Of a DNA stretch of 64,000 nt, positions 11,738-25,501 are shown one piece after another. Every line of letters begins with the position of its first letter. Within the stretch, counting starts at the first letter, position 1. A program made the position numbers and the translations under genes. Below the pieces are notes generated by a model, which ran no database searches, was not told where the DNA came from, and was given only the letters and a program-made list of their open reading frames with translations. This stretch comes from Nemania diffusa (Eukaryota > Ascomycota > Sordariomycetes > Xylariales > Xylariaceae): contig JBBPUQ010000002.1 in assembly GCA_038501195.1 (NCBI GenBank), positions 2,232,001-2,296,000 on the forward strand, in the 5' to 3' direction.

Positions 11738-12758
11738 CGTACTGTTGTGTTCATGTGTTTCTCTGTGACTGAGCACCTACGGCAGGCGACTCTTGGTGAT
11801 GCTCTCGAGTTCATTCTCGATGTCTAACCACCCTCTGGCCGGCATGCATGTGTGATCCATGCGCGAACAACTATTGAAGTTTCAAGTATTCGGGTCGTCG
11901 AAAAAGGAAGTCCAGCCCCGTAGACCGATCATCATAGGATGCGATAGGTAAGGCGCCTCTGAAGCGCTGTTAGGGGTAGATGAACTTATCGTGTGCCGAA
12001 GCATCACACGTCCTGACTCAATCGCCTACAACTAGAACCGCACCCTTATTTCTTAATTTCACTTCTGCTCCCTGGCCTACGTCAAGTGCCTGTTGCCCCT
12101 CAATAGTCTGCTCCTGGGCGCATCCCACTCTATCACGCGACACACGACGCTCGCGGCGCCGAGCCGAGCAGATTATTGGACTAAAATATAGATTGGCTCG
12201 AGGCAAATTACTTGCGAGTTTCTCCAATCACATCCCGTACACGCTTCCAGGTACGATAAAACTTGAAGGGGTGTGTCTATTCGTATTTGGCGTACTTTAG
12301 TCGCGAGATAGTATACCTTTTCCCCATATAATTTATTTCGTGGTGTTATTTGTTAACCTCTGTAGTGATCAGTATTTTGCTTCAGGCAATGTCTGGATTG
12401 CGACATACCTAGGTGTCAACGAACTCCAACGTAGTATCTCCTACTCGAGGTCACAGCCTATCCAGCTAATTAGCTATTACAACATGTTACGATAGTCGGC
12501 TCGCAAAGTCTATTATTGATAAAAAAGAATTATATAGACCCGTGAGAATTTCCAAAACTGCTAATAACGCCCATTAGCTGCGGTGCTGGAGATATATATA
12601 AAAAGGATTGCTCTAGTCAGTTTGCCTTCGCCTTCGCGTTCATTCATTCTACCGCCTCTGGTATTCAACAAGCCATGCTTGACAGGATATAAATAGGAAT
12701 TGTGTATCAATTCCATCCGTACATTTCATAATTCGTCCGTCCTAGTATTCTACTCTAA

Positions 12759-14722
12759 TTATGTTGTGTAAAAGAAGTCGGGCCGTCCATCACCCATACG
12801 CTCAAGCTCAGCTTCGCTCTTCCCGTCGGCGAGATAGTCTCGCTTACCCTCGCGTCTCTTCTTGTTTTCTATCCTTAGAAGGGTAGTCATCAAGAGACTG
12901 CCCCCAAAGAGGAATATCACCATGTAGGCGAGTATGATACCATGTCCCTGGAGGTAGCGAGGTGAGTCGTAGAAAATATTCGAACTGACGATGCCGTTAA
13001 GGTTTCCCCAGCCAATGACGAACCCCAACACAACGCCTCTCTTGTATACACCCTCGGCATTGTTAGCCACCCAGGTAATCGTGTTAGAAATGCATGGATA
13101 GATGCCGAGAGCGCCTAAGAACGTAGCGGCATATTTCACGGCAGGGTTGTCAGAGGCAATAAGTAGGATAAATCCAACAATGCCGATAAGGCTGACGATA
13201 ATGTTGCATAAACCACGTTGGCGAGTACGATCGGCCACGAACCCAATAATGACCGTGAGTACAGCAGCGGCAGCATAGGGAGGCACACTCAGAAGATTGG
13301 TCCGAATGACGCTTGTGCTCCAACCCGATTCCTGAATGATTGTCGGCAGGAAGAGTGAAAAAGCATACAGTGGCATGTCGCAACCCATGTAAATAACCAT
13401 ACCTAACCACATCTTCCAGTCTTTGAGACCAGCATATAGATATTTCGTGCTCCATTCTTCGTGCTCCGCTGATGACTGTTGGTCGAGTTTTAGTCGTCGA
13501 ATGACCCGGGCGCGGTCATCTTCGCTCAAGAAGCGCGCATCGTCTGGGAAGTCGTGCACCATCCAGTAGGACGCCACCGCTACAACAACAGTGAGGAGTC
13601 CTTCTAAGATGAAAATCCACCGCCAGCCAGCGAGACCACCCTTGCCATCCAGTTTCTCAATGGCAGCTGCCAATAAGCCACCAAAAGATCCTGCTAGAGC
13701 GGCAGCTGAGAAGAAAATAGCCTATAGTAACTAAGTTAGGAAAGAAGTGCTACACGATAAAGGAGAAATACTTACAGCACGAACACCAAATTCAGATCGC
13801 TTGTACCAACATGAAAGATAGTAATTTACTCCCTAGAAAAATGAGAAGATTAGTTAGCATCCAATAAATCAACTAATATCCCGAAAGAGGTAGCCTTAGA
13901 ATGAACAAAAGGCCATCAAGAGGCTCAAAATTCTGTAGAAAAACTGCTCTTTCCCTAGACAGAGAAAGGGGTCAAGGGATCAACCCAATACATACGGGAA
14001 AGAGCCCAGCCTCAGCGAGACCGAGAAACCAACGAGCAGCTAGGATGCCAGAGTCGTTATAGCAGAAACCCATGCCCGTCATCGATGCGCCCCAGAAGAA
14101 CCTAATAACAGCACCAGGTTAGTCTGGTTGCGAATAAGACGGAAAGGGCAGCGGGAGAACCCACATGATAGTCGGGATGAATATGGAAGGTCGCAGCTTT
14201 TTAAGAAGCACATTGGTAAGCGGCTCAAAAAGAGAATATGAGACGAAGAAGATGCTGAGAGCCGCATTATATTGTCCAGTTGTCAAATGCAAGTCGCTGA
14301 GGAGGCCGGCGACCTTTGCATTGCCAATATTTGTCCGATCCAGGAAGGCAAGAAGGTACAATAAGCAAAGCTACGTTCCCAACAACACTTTAGTTACGAT
14401 ATAGGTATGGGTTCAGTTGCCTTCGTTCGTACATACCCATGGGATGAGGACGAGGTCGAGTCTCCAGATAAGTTTTTGCTCCTAAAGACACCGTTAGCTG
14501 TGCGACTCCGACTTCTAGATGAGAGAGCGTAATCGAAGACATGACAAAAGCCACTTATACGGGTCGACGGCTAGTTCGAATTGGGCTCACAATTTTGTCC
14601 TTTTCTTCCTGGCTTAGATGTGCATCGGGATCAGGTAGAATGCCGACACCTTGCATTGAACCATTGCCCTCGCGCTCTTCGCGCTCGTCGCGCGACGACT
14701 CATGTTTCTCAAGGTCACTCAT
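12759..14722 (-). CDS. MFS transporter, allantoate/nicotinate permease type (second copy)
   Basis: Same family as the gene at 3.3 kb: a 12-helix plasma-membrane symporter for a small organic anion, substrate unknown. Exons by eye (minus): 14722-14591, 14481-14437, 14370-14165, 14101-13996, 13832-13776, 13721-12759, closing at 502 residues. The signature LDRTNIGNAKVAGLLSDL follows the first helix, then FEPLTNVLLKKLRPS, GWRWIFILEGLLTV, the loop DFPDDARFLSEDDRARV and GFVADRTRQRG. The cytoplasmic N-terminus is acidic (ESSRDEREERE). The third intron uses a weak donor (GTGGGT, at 14164), needed to keep PTIM-FFWGASMTGMG in frame. The second paralogue-specific 17-nt micro-exon is absent here. The C-terminus is charged. 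Confidence 0.9.
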
Positions 14723-17700
14723 GGTTTATGCAGCCAGCTCGTCTAATTGACAAAATAAAATTTCCTTTTCGTCAAGTGTGGATGTATGCGAATAGCTAAT
14801 AGCTGACAAACATAAACAGAGGCGGAATCGGCTAGAGCTGTGGCAAGACGAATAAGTGGTGGTGGGTGTGGCCTATTGATCTATTGATACCGAGCTCTTT
14901 GATGGTCAGCCTCGATTTCACCGCCAGCAAGCCGAACAGGGGTTTCAGGGTCGGACGAGCACAGAATATACATGGACAGAAGGGAGAAGGAAAATAAGAC
15001 GTAGGTCAGATGCGGAAAAGAGCAATATTTCAATTATAGATCTACAGTCATCCAAGTATCTCTCTAGCGCATTGGAGGTACCTAGGGAGGCCTGCGCTAG
15101 TGGTAACCTGCTGTTGTTATTGGTCCTAGCACACTTGTTCAACCTTGAGTATCTCCCTGCATCACACATACACATCACAATTGCAAGGGACTAAGATTAG
15201 GTAGGTACTATGTAAGGGAAGAGCCAGGCGCACAGTACCTATCTAGTATCTCTCTTATGTACATTGAGTGGTGTAAATAGTAGAGGTACACAGATCTGCT
15301 AGGTAATATTGAACAGACTAAGGCGCATATGTAGGCTGTGTATTCTGTACTACCTTACCTAGGTAGCTGGTAGATATCGTAGGTCGTATTTATTCATGTG
15401 TACGTAGGTACGTAGTCCTTTCCTAAAAAAGGCAAGGAGTTCCTCACATACTAGATGTATAGATAGAGCTTCCAGGCTCTAACATATTTGTTAGACTACG
15501 CATACCTACAGTAAGAATATTGGTAATTCCCATCAAGTTGGGGTGCAGCGTCCAGGTGCGGATGAGCTGGAACCAGGGTTTGGGGACTCCCGACCGGGGG
15601 GCCATCCATCTTAATGTAGCCTTATTCGGACGGTCATTTAGTCAGGTAGTATTTTCACAGACGCTCGCCTCCATACCTACCTGACCAATACTATCTACAT
15701 TCCTCCGAGAGGTATGGCAGGACAAAGCTGACCACTAATTTCACCATTTCGGAGATTTAGGACGCCGTCATCCCAAACATAGAATCTTATTTGCTCTTTG
15801 ATTAGCTTTTGTGTAGCGGTAACAGTTATCCATCCAATACAGAATACAGGTCAAGTATCAGAAACGAAAAAAAAAACCTAGGTGCCCCCAAAGGAAGGGG
15901 ATTAGACGTTAGAAGCTCGAATTGATTGGTTCAGCAAATGCTCAACCCTGTACAAACACTACATAGTTACCTCCTACCAAAGGAAGTGCTGTACTGACTT
16001 ATTTGTCTGTAGCCGAGCTCGGTTTGCGCCCAATGTCGTTTGTTAATAGTAGGTAGCCTCCAAATGGAAATTTTCTTGTTGTTTTGTACTCAGGGTACCT
16101 AACCTACATAATATTACCCCAAAGTCTCCAAAGAACACCTGGGTACTAAAACTCATGTCGTTTTAACCGACTACCTAACAAAACAAGCCTCCATCGGTTA
16201 GGTATGGCTCTAAAACTCGTCTGCCGGGACCAATTAGCGGCTCCCCGCACTCAGTACTAGCGTCCGAGCCAAGGGCGGGGTACCAATCACTAACTTGCAA
16301 CTGTCATCTCGCAACCCGAACCGCCCATGATATCCCTATCCCCATGCCAACATTCGGAGTTTACCTTTGCGAAACAGATTACCTACATACTTTTAAGTTC
16401 CGCAGGTACCCATGTTAATCGGAACGCATCCGTAGTTGGTCTAGTTTTTCAGCAACCAATCCATGCATCATGCAATAATGTAGGTAGGTATCCTTCTCTG
16501 TTACTGATCTTGCCACGAGGATACCCTTCTCAGTCTACCTAATTCGCCAGACTCTCCGAAATCGATGTTCATGTTTCTATACAATTTTCGTTCGGATTTC
16601 TTCCTTTAAAACGGCCACCGAACAGATGACCTACCTAGCTATCTAGACGGTAGACCGAACAGCGCAATCCTGAGGCCCTGGTCGGCAGAACCCCACCCCG
16701 AACTCTTGTCGACCGTTGAAGTGCGGAGTATGAACACCCACGGCGCAAGGGACGTAATTCAAATACCTCTTGGCTGGGCGAGGTCCTCACAAGACCGAAC
16801 ATCGCTGCCTCATGCCAATGTGAGTGAGGCAGATAGGCGCACTACATACGTAGATAGATACCAGATCAATGACCAAAAGTGGGATTTCCTAATCTGTTCA
16901 ATGCCCAGAGTGTAAGTGAATATCTTAAGTGTCAACGTGAGTGGAGTTCTCTCCCTGCTGAATCTTAAGCTACCCTCAACATCTAGATTTGGTGATAAAA
17001 TCGTGCCACTTCTAGCTATTAGTGGGGAAGGGAGTGCGAGTACAGGCAAGGCAGAGTTCATCCTATCTCTGCCGAAGATCTTACATCCTTTTGTCCATGG
17101 CCACGTGTAGGTCCCGAGAGACTCGATAATCTTCCTTTGAGTACGGTGCGTGCTTAACGGGCCTCTGCAGGCTGCCTCACTTGGTTCCGCTTGAGGGGTA
17201 CTAGCATATTTAATGTTGCATCCCGGGATATCGTTCATACGGCAGGCTGCATACTAATTCAAGTTCAAGAGTAAGCTGACGTACAATTATCATTCAAAAT
17301 GTTAGTAAGGTCCCTTTATCTATCTTTATGCTGGTCCTTTCTATTAGGTCGCTTACCGAGCCTTCTAGTATAGGGATTGGTTTTGGAGACTGATTATATG
17401 TTCAAGTATAATAGCTTCCTTACCAGAGTATCCATATCTTAAGAGTCGCGACTGATGCCAATCTATAAACGTCTAAGGTGCTAATAAAAAATAGTTAGAG
17501 CTTACATAAATAATTAATGGAGAAAATAACTATGTCCCCCGCCATTCTACCTAGACAAGTGTTAAAACCTATCAAGTATGTATACTGTTTATAGATGAGA
17601 GTCGGTGAGGTTTTAACCTGGACATTACAACGCGCATCTAGGTTTTAGATTCCTAAGAGTTGCCTCGCGATTGCAAACATAATATGCTGAAAACGCCCTA

Positions 17701-20385
17701 CTTTTCTATTATTGAAGCAGATTCTAGATAAGGAGAGGGTAGAAGGAGGGAATGAGTCGGGGGATAGAGCGGTAGCAAGCTTAGGACGGGTGAGCGACGT
17801 ATTTGTAACATGACGTCAGGTCCTAACGAAATGACTTCCTAAGGACAAGATGTTGACTTTAGAGCCCCCAAAGTAGTGGCCATAATGAAATTACATAAAT
17901 TACGGGTGATTCATGATACTTGAAGTAAAAGCAATGATAGAAAAGTAAATCCAAGACAGAGACAATTGCATTCTTTCAATAAGTTGCAAGCTATACTCTA
18001 AGCCTAAGCGAATATGCTGATATGACCACCAATTCGATATATACACTTCTCAGAATGAGCACATAATTTGCTCTGAGCCACTAAATAGCTGGGTATCTAG
18101 CAAATAGTCTTAATTCTAGCATGTTTCTTTTCAGCTTATGCATCCTAGCCATCAATAAAGCTTTGCTCGTCGTCAATTGTGTTAGGTGATAAAGTAACAA
18201 GACCCTATAGGGTGGTTATATCTGTTGATTTGGCTATGTATAAGGGACCTTCGGTCCCCCTTATAGATCTAGGAGGTCAGGAATCAATGAATCTATCTAT
18301 TGAGCCCTATACTACACTTTCTACCTAGCTGCGACAGGACTTCTATTCACTCTGTGACTTCCCCCTCTAACAAATTATCATCTCTCCCTGAGCTGAGATC
18401 TTTCAAGAGCATACTAATTCCCTCCCTCCAGACTACCTACGTAGACATATGCCACCGAAATACAAGTAATTTATGATAAAAAGGGAAAGCTTTTCCCTGT
18501 GTATTAGTTCAGTAATAATTTAACAGCTGCCTTGTTTCCCAATCCACCTATTACTTAACACCTCTAGTCAAATTCATGCTTTAAATTATATCGTCGATAG
18601 ATTATTGCTCATACAACTGGCTCATAGTTACGTTGATAAATATGATCAACCGGAGTTCCACGGATTGTAATGTCGACATTTTACAAGGAATGCCGTAGAC
18701 CACAAGATCTCTAAATAGTACCTATATCAATAAACCCCCCATCACGCTTTAACCCCTCTTTGCATACAGACGTTACACATATAAGTACTTGGTAGTAGTA
18801 TGTTCAACTAAATCTATACAGTAGATATTCTCCAGCAATAAGCTTACAACAAGTCTAGTCATTATCGAAATAAGGTATGGTCGTAGCAGATCCATTCTAC
18901 AATCTTAATCGATCTAGTGGCCCCTTCCCATCAAAACTGTAGGCTTCCACGAAAGTAAGAGGTAGGCGTTGGAAGAATATTCATAACCACAATGATCTTT
19001 CATAATATTAAAAGCTCTCTGACCATTTGATATAGCCTACATAGGAGGCCTGTAGCCTATTCAGACCCCTCGCCTCCACTTACCTCTTTTACTATACTAT
19101 ATCTTACTTGTAAACAAAGGCTAAAAAGTACGTGTGTAGCCTTATCTAAAGTCCGTATAACAACGCCCACGTGAATTAGAATCTGCTAAAATGCCCGTGA
19201 TTGTCAGCCCAAATAATATGCGATATCGTGTTTAGATAAGACTAGATGATGGAACTAAAAGATTTAAATTTAACGACAGAAACACTGCGTAACAACTAGA
19301 ATAGTCCTGGTCAAGGTCACGATGTAAGTTGCAGCAAACGAGATAGTTGTCTACTCTAGCTCACAAACGAGACTAGTAGAGATTTCGAGAACGGTCTTAT
19401 ATACAAAGTTGACGGTTCTGTTATATAGATAGATAGACAAAGCCAACTACATAGGTTAGGTATACTCTAACAAGTAGAGAAGCCCTGTGCCATATTCATA
19501 TAAGCTTAGAAATAACGAGTTTGCTATGTACTACTTGAAGGGAATTATACAAGACCTATTTTTTTAGGGAAATGGGGGAAGATATGATAAATTACTCTGT
19601 ATGGCAGCAGAATATTTAAAGTTCCCAGCGGATTCTTTTAATGTTTTCCATAACCATAAGTTAAACAATTCGCACCCGAAATATTAGGTAATATTATACA
19701 TGCTTTCCCGATGCTCGGAGAATACCCCACCTGATTCGATGCCCCCCCAATCTCTCGGCCGTGTCCCTTTCCTTAAAATGATATTTCGTATATATGGTGA
19801 TAAGAATTGAGTGGATAATGTTGAACTTTTAGAAAAAAAAACCCCCATCAGAACAAGGGAAAATGTAATGGCTCTCATCCAATTACCTTCTTAAGATGGA
19901 AATAAAACCTCCACGATTGGTCAGCATTTTTAGATTCTGGTCTACCTTCAGTAATAATTAAGTATGAGAAAAACCATAAACACTATGTAGATTTTGTTGT
20001 CCAGAAATGGGCTGCACACTTTTCCAAGTTTCCTTCTCAGCTGATAGGGATTGTTGTATATAATCCGGGTGGTTTACACATGGCTTAGGTGCCGGCCTAT
20101 GATTAAATGATGCCGGGGTTACCGGACGCTGTAGGTATTACTTACATTATGTACAGAATACGTACCTAGGTTAGCGGGGTAACCTGCATTAGGTGCTGTA
20201 GGCTCCCCAACCCCGCCATCCTTGTAGCACCAGCTCTATCAGGCAATCACGACCGCGTCGTCGCCTCTTCCTAAGCTATAGCTTCTTTTGTATGCGAAAT
20301 CAATCCCGTCAACATTCATAGCTCCTTTACGCTTTCTAGGATATTCGTTAATTTCTAACATGAATAGCCTCAGCTGCACGCTATA
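14723..20385. other. Long intergenic region, partly AT-rich, no supportable gene
   Basis: About 5.7 kb. From 15060 to 16520 scattered TAGGTA/TACCTA units dominate. From about 17240 to 20300 the DNA is visibly AT-rich with frequent stops in all frames, as in decayed transposon DNA, but no transposase or reverse transcriptase motif, long terminal repeat or inverted end could be recognised. A minus frame at 16810-17238 (142 codons) has no family look. The right end is the Nas2 promoter. Confidence 0.55.
18244..18258. repeat. Short perfect hairpin
   Basis: GGGACC, a TTC loop, then GGTCCC, flanked by AA and TT. It stands in AT-rich DNA without a gene nearby. No function is claimed. Confidence 0.6.
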
Positions 20386-21282
20386 ATGGGTCTACCATTA
20401 AGAATGGATAATTTACATGCACCAACAGTCCCATCGGGACCATCATCCCGCCCGCTCGCCAATGGCAATGTGAAGCAACTCTCCTTTGCTGAGCTTCAGC
20501 AGAAGAAGGATAACATGGAAGCCGAATTGAAAGCTCTTGGAGGTGTCCTAGATTCGGTTGGTCTATCGCAAACGGTTGGTATACCCATCTGACGGGGCCT
20601 CTAGCATGGCGTCAATATGGAAACCCCATTGCTCACACGGGATGGGTTTCCTAGAGCGGATATCGATGTTGCACAGAGTAAGCATATTTGAAGCTATGGA
20701 CATATCGTACTGGCCTTTGCTAATTCCTCTTAACAGTACGCACCACGCGATCACGTATTATCCACCTGAAGAACGACTACAAAGATCTTATGAATGCTAT
20801 CGAGAAGCATCTACACGAACATTTTGCGAGTCTGCAGGGCACGGACGATGTTGGACCTACACCTACTCCTGCGAACCGAGCTACAATGATGGGAGATACC
20901 CTCCCTGAGACTCTAGAAGTACCATTTGCCAGGGTTAATAGTGTAGTTGCTAATAGTCCAGCTGAAGCCGCCGGCCTGAAAGCTGGCGATGAGATCAGAA
21001 ACTTCGGATATGTAAACAAGAACAACAACGATGGCCTTAAGAAGGTAGCAGAATGTGTCCAAGGGAATGAGGAGGTAAGTCTAGTCTTGAGAAGTTCTGA
21101 ACACGGAATCTGTCTGCTTAGATAGAATATGAACAACCACTGACTGGATTTAGCAACGAGTTCTCGTCAAAATCACTCGACGAGGCGATTCGGGCACACA
21201 GCAAGAACTCCAATTATACTTAACACCGCGACGCAACTGGGGTGGCCGGGGTCTTCTCGGTTGCCACATTCTTCCGATCTAG
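20386..21282 (+). CDS. NAS2: 26S proteasome assembly chaperone Nas2/p27 (PSMD9)
   Basis: Nas2 binds the C-terminal part of ATPase Rpt5 and holds back premature docking of the regulatory particle during proteasome assembly in the cytosol and nucleus. Exons by eye: 20386-20556, 20605-20677, 20737-21074, 21154-21282, giving 236 residues (family about 210-240). The N-terminal helical part has LSFAELQQKKDNMEAELKAL and the conserved segment starting HGVNMETPLLTRDGFPRADI, followed by IRTTRSRIIHLKNDYKDLM. The PDZ domain begins near residue 150: PFARVNSVVANSPAEAAGL then KAGDEIRNFGYVN, and ends in RRNWGGRGLLGCHI. ATG 20386 matches the family start; ATG 20404 is an alternative six codons in. Confidence 0.92.
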
Positions 21283-22313
21283 AATAATCATAGGAAGAGG
21301 CTGGCATGTGACGGAGAGCCTGAGGCGTAGTTTATGTACGATATGTGGTATTATCAGTACAGCATCCTGCCCTTCTACCTTACATACCTACCTCGTTGTG
21401 CTCTTGTAACTGTAAGAAATGGGGCCAGCATGGCAAGACAGGGATAGCCCGAGAAGTGTCCGGCGAGAATAATAATGCAGTTGACTAGCAAGTAGAACGG
21501 TATGCGTGACATGGGCCGAGTCTCACTCCACATCCTCAAAGATCATAGAGATTGACTGGCAAATGAATACCTTTTTTCCCTATATATCTTTTTTTTTTCT
21601 TTTCGTTGGATTTGATACCTAAAATTCCCATAGTGTAACAAGGAGGTGTTTACTAAGACAGTCTCTGGGATTAGGCACCAAGGAAATTAGCATTATTATT
21701 GTTCAACGGTTTGGTAGTGAATCAGAGCAGATGCACCTCACCAAAGTAAAAGAGCTGAGCAAACCAATAAGGTGATATTTTCACCCTATTAGGCATCCAT
21801 GACTCCTTTGTCCACAATAAGGTTGGTGGCCTGTTGACAAACGCGGAAAGTATAAAAGCCCATTCCAGGAACAAAATCAGCAAGGAAAAGGTGCTACTAG
21901 CAGTGTACTACAAGCTGCAACGGACTTGATTGTTACAAGACATCACGTGCTTCGGCCTGCCCCGCAACCACTACCTAATTTTTCGGCTGCCCAAGCCAAG
22001 GTCCTCTCACCCAAAAAAAGGTCCGCCCTCCAAACTCTTCTCGCAAGAACGATCATCATCGGTGAACCGCCGCTATAACCAACTCCTTCCTTCGCATTAC
22101 CTCTCCCTTACCTCCCCATCTAAAGGTACGCACCCCCACCCATATAAATACTTCTACCTACCCAGAATCCGTCCCTGCAACAACTACTTTACATACTTTA
22201 ACCATTCCCATTCTCGCGCGCGCCGAAAGCCACCCCCACACTGACGTCGGGTCTAGTCATCTCTCTCTGTTTACCTCGCAACGACATCGCCGATTATCGT
22301 ATCGACACACACG
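21283..22313. other. Intergenic: Nas2 3' region and Ran promoter
   Basis: No gene. The right 350 bases (about 21940-22313) are very pyrimidine-rich, with CT-rich tracts and no TATA box at a standard spacing, which is typical of promoters and leaders of highly expressed fungal housekeeping genes. Confidence 0.6.
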
Positions 22314-23307
<994 letters not shown>

Positions 23308-25501
23308 ATGCTCTACGACCACTGGGAGGGCGCGGATGACCTGGTTTATGGGTAATTCTCATTCAGCACGACAAACTCTGAATGTTAGCAGGAATTTGGG
23401 ATGTGCAAGGATAAGCAGGGATACGAGAGGTCACTGTAATGCTCTGCTTGGCAAGATAGAGCAGGTTCGCATTATAATGGCTAGGGGTGGATAGTTGCGT
23501 GACGACAGTCGGTGGTGATTACTGCCGACCCCATGAGAGCAGAAGAAGTTCCTCCGCATAGCTGCTCATGCAGCTCTAGATAGCACCCTTGATAGACAGT
23601 TTTAGGAGGGAAAAGTGACCCATCTGTTTCACTCCAGCACACGCATTTCTACAAGCAACACGAAAATCGACCACATCAAAGCCTGTTTTTACGCAGTTCA
23701 TCGTTCTTTAAATATCCCGGGTAGTCTGGTGACTAAGGATTTCTGAACAGCCCGTCATATTAACGTCTACTCACCTTTAAAAGAACTAAGTAACAGGCTT
23801 TCCATGGCGTGTACTACTTTCTAATCATTAAACTTGGCTTGCCTGTACCTTTATTCTGCCCTACTAGCACGTGTTGGTTCAATTAGAAAAATGATGACTA
23901 TCATTGTGTCAATATACTGATACCATGTCTTGTATATTCTCCGTAGGCCCTCAACGTCTATCGTAGATCCTAGCAGTTAATTACGTGACCATGATACCAT
24001 AAGTAGTATGGTAACATCAGGTTCTCACTGCTTCCTTTACCAAGGGGCTTGCGGGTCTGGCCATAGGTCTGTTCTGCGGCAAACAAGTTGAATTTACATA
24101 ATTGAAGAGATCTAACCTGTGTCTAATACCAGGGCGATGTTCTTTGTTGCTAGCTCCGTCCTGTGCGTGGGGATTCAAAGTAATTCGACCTCACTAGCAG
24201 ATCCCTAAAATATCTAAGTAACGACATAGCTAGAACCCTAAGAAGCGATGAGGTAGGCAATAACAGTTATGATGTAATGATAAAGTTGTATGTAGTTACA
24301 CATACGTATAGCGTAATACATGATGACTGCCACTTTAGCAAAGATTGGTGCTTGTTCAGGCACCTATTGGACTGTACCTATCTAGGCACCAGCACAAACC
24401 AGATGCTCGGTAGCCTTGCAGTTTGTGGTGTAAACGACGGCGAATAGGCGAATGTTGAGGCTTGAATCTTGCGGCTACAGGGATCTAGATTGCCCCGTAT
24501 AGTAGCGGTAGGGTATCAAGATACTTGATTTGTCAGGATAGCGAGTCAGTGGGGAGCCACTGCAGGTCGGAGAACCAGGGGTCAGGGATTGCTGGTTTTA
24601 ACACGTCGCTGGAATTTTCTATGAAAGAAATTGAGATGGTGCTGTATTGTGTACCTAGCTCCGTACGTGCTGTATCTACCTAAAATATTGTAGATAATTC
24701 TAGTGGTAGGTGGAAGCAAAGGAATAGTCGCCTATCAGGTACCAAAAAAATACATGTAGGCATGCCTTAGGTAGGTACCTTATGTAGGCACCGACAGGCG
24801 TAAAAGTACTGCCTACAAAATACAGGACGGTACTTCCTACCTAATTGTAAGTATGACAGCCACGGATCTTGGCCGCACCTTCAATTGATTTTCTCTCAAC
24901 CGGAGATCCACAGTATTTATTACATACTTCCCGACGTATGAAGCTAGCCTACCTATCTAGGCGGTCTCTCCTCCACTCCGTGGCACCTAACGGGTAGGGC
25001 ATCGTGGTTAGTTCTGTGGCAACTTTCCAATTCCATTCTTTAGCCCCGTCTCCATTATCTTTACATAAGCAGGTACCTGCCTGCTCCCCCATGGATACCT
25101 ATAACCTGGTGTGCGCCGTAGGTACCTGTCTATCTTAGGGAGGAGGTAGTAGGTCATGCTTCAGGTTGAAAAGAACATGTGGCATTTTTGAAGATACTAA
25201 ATACCTACTTACATCTTTTTTTCCCACCTGTGTCTCACAATCTCATTGTCAGTCACCGTGGCCTTTGCCTTTTTCTACCTAGGTAGTGTAGATAGACCCT
25301 GTTGATTTTGTTACGGCCCATCAACACCTACCTGACCTACAGAGTACCTAACCCGGCACTCGTTTCTGCACGCAATCCCAACCATCCTGTGGCTCGCGGT
25401 ATTGCGTGCTGTGCTAAGGCCACACACCCACCCCCACTACAACCACCACTACCTACCTACCACCGCGACCTTGGTTTCGACCGACCAGCCTGTCAATTAC
25501 G
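23308..25501. other. Intergenic: Ran 3' region and SERCA promoter
   Basis: About 2.2 kb without a supportable gene. TAGGTA/TACCTA units are dense at 24650-24845 and 25065-25145. The final 200 bases are CT- and CA-rich (5' UTR of the Ca2+ ATPase). Confidence 0.6.
24650..24845. repeat. TAGGTA/TACCTA repeat patch
   Basis: Many copies of GTACCTA, TAGGTAGGTACCT and variants, interspersed rather than in register. Same unit as in other intergenic regions of the window. Confidence 0.65.

Larger units (their letters stand above)
7526..12758. other. Long intergenic stretch, no intact gene
   Basis: About 5.2 kb. The left end is the GPCR promoter. Several open frames (for example 9651-10217, plus strand) have no family resemblance, overlap rival frames and lack splice-linked neighbours. 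A dense TAGGTA/TACCTA patch is at 10495-10558, an (AT)n run near 9229-9242, and a possible gene relic at 11178-11737 is listed separately. Confidence 0.55.

Noticed and set aside
16810..17238. 142-codon minus-strand frame
   Set aside because: Unrecognised composition and in a repeat-rich intergenic area; nothing else supports a gene.
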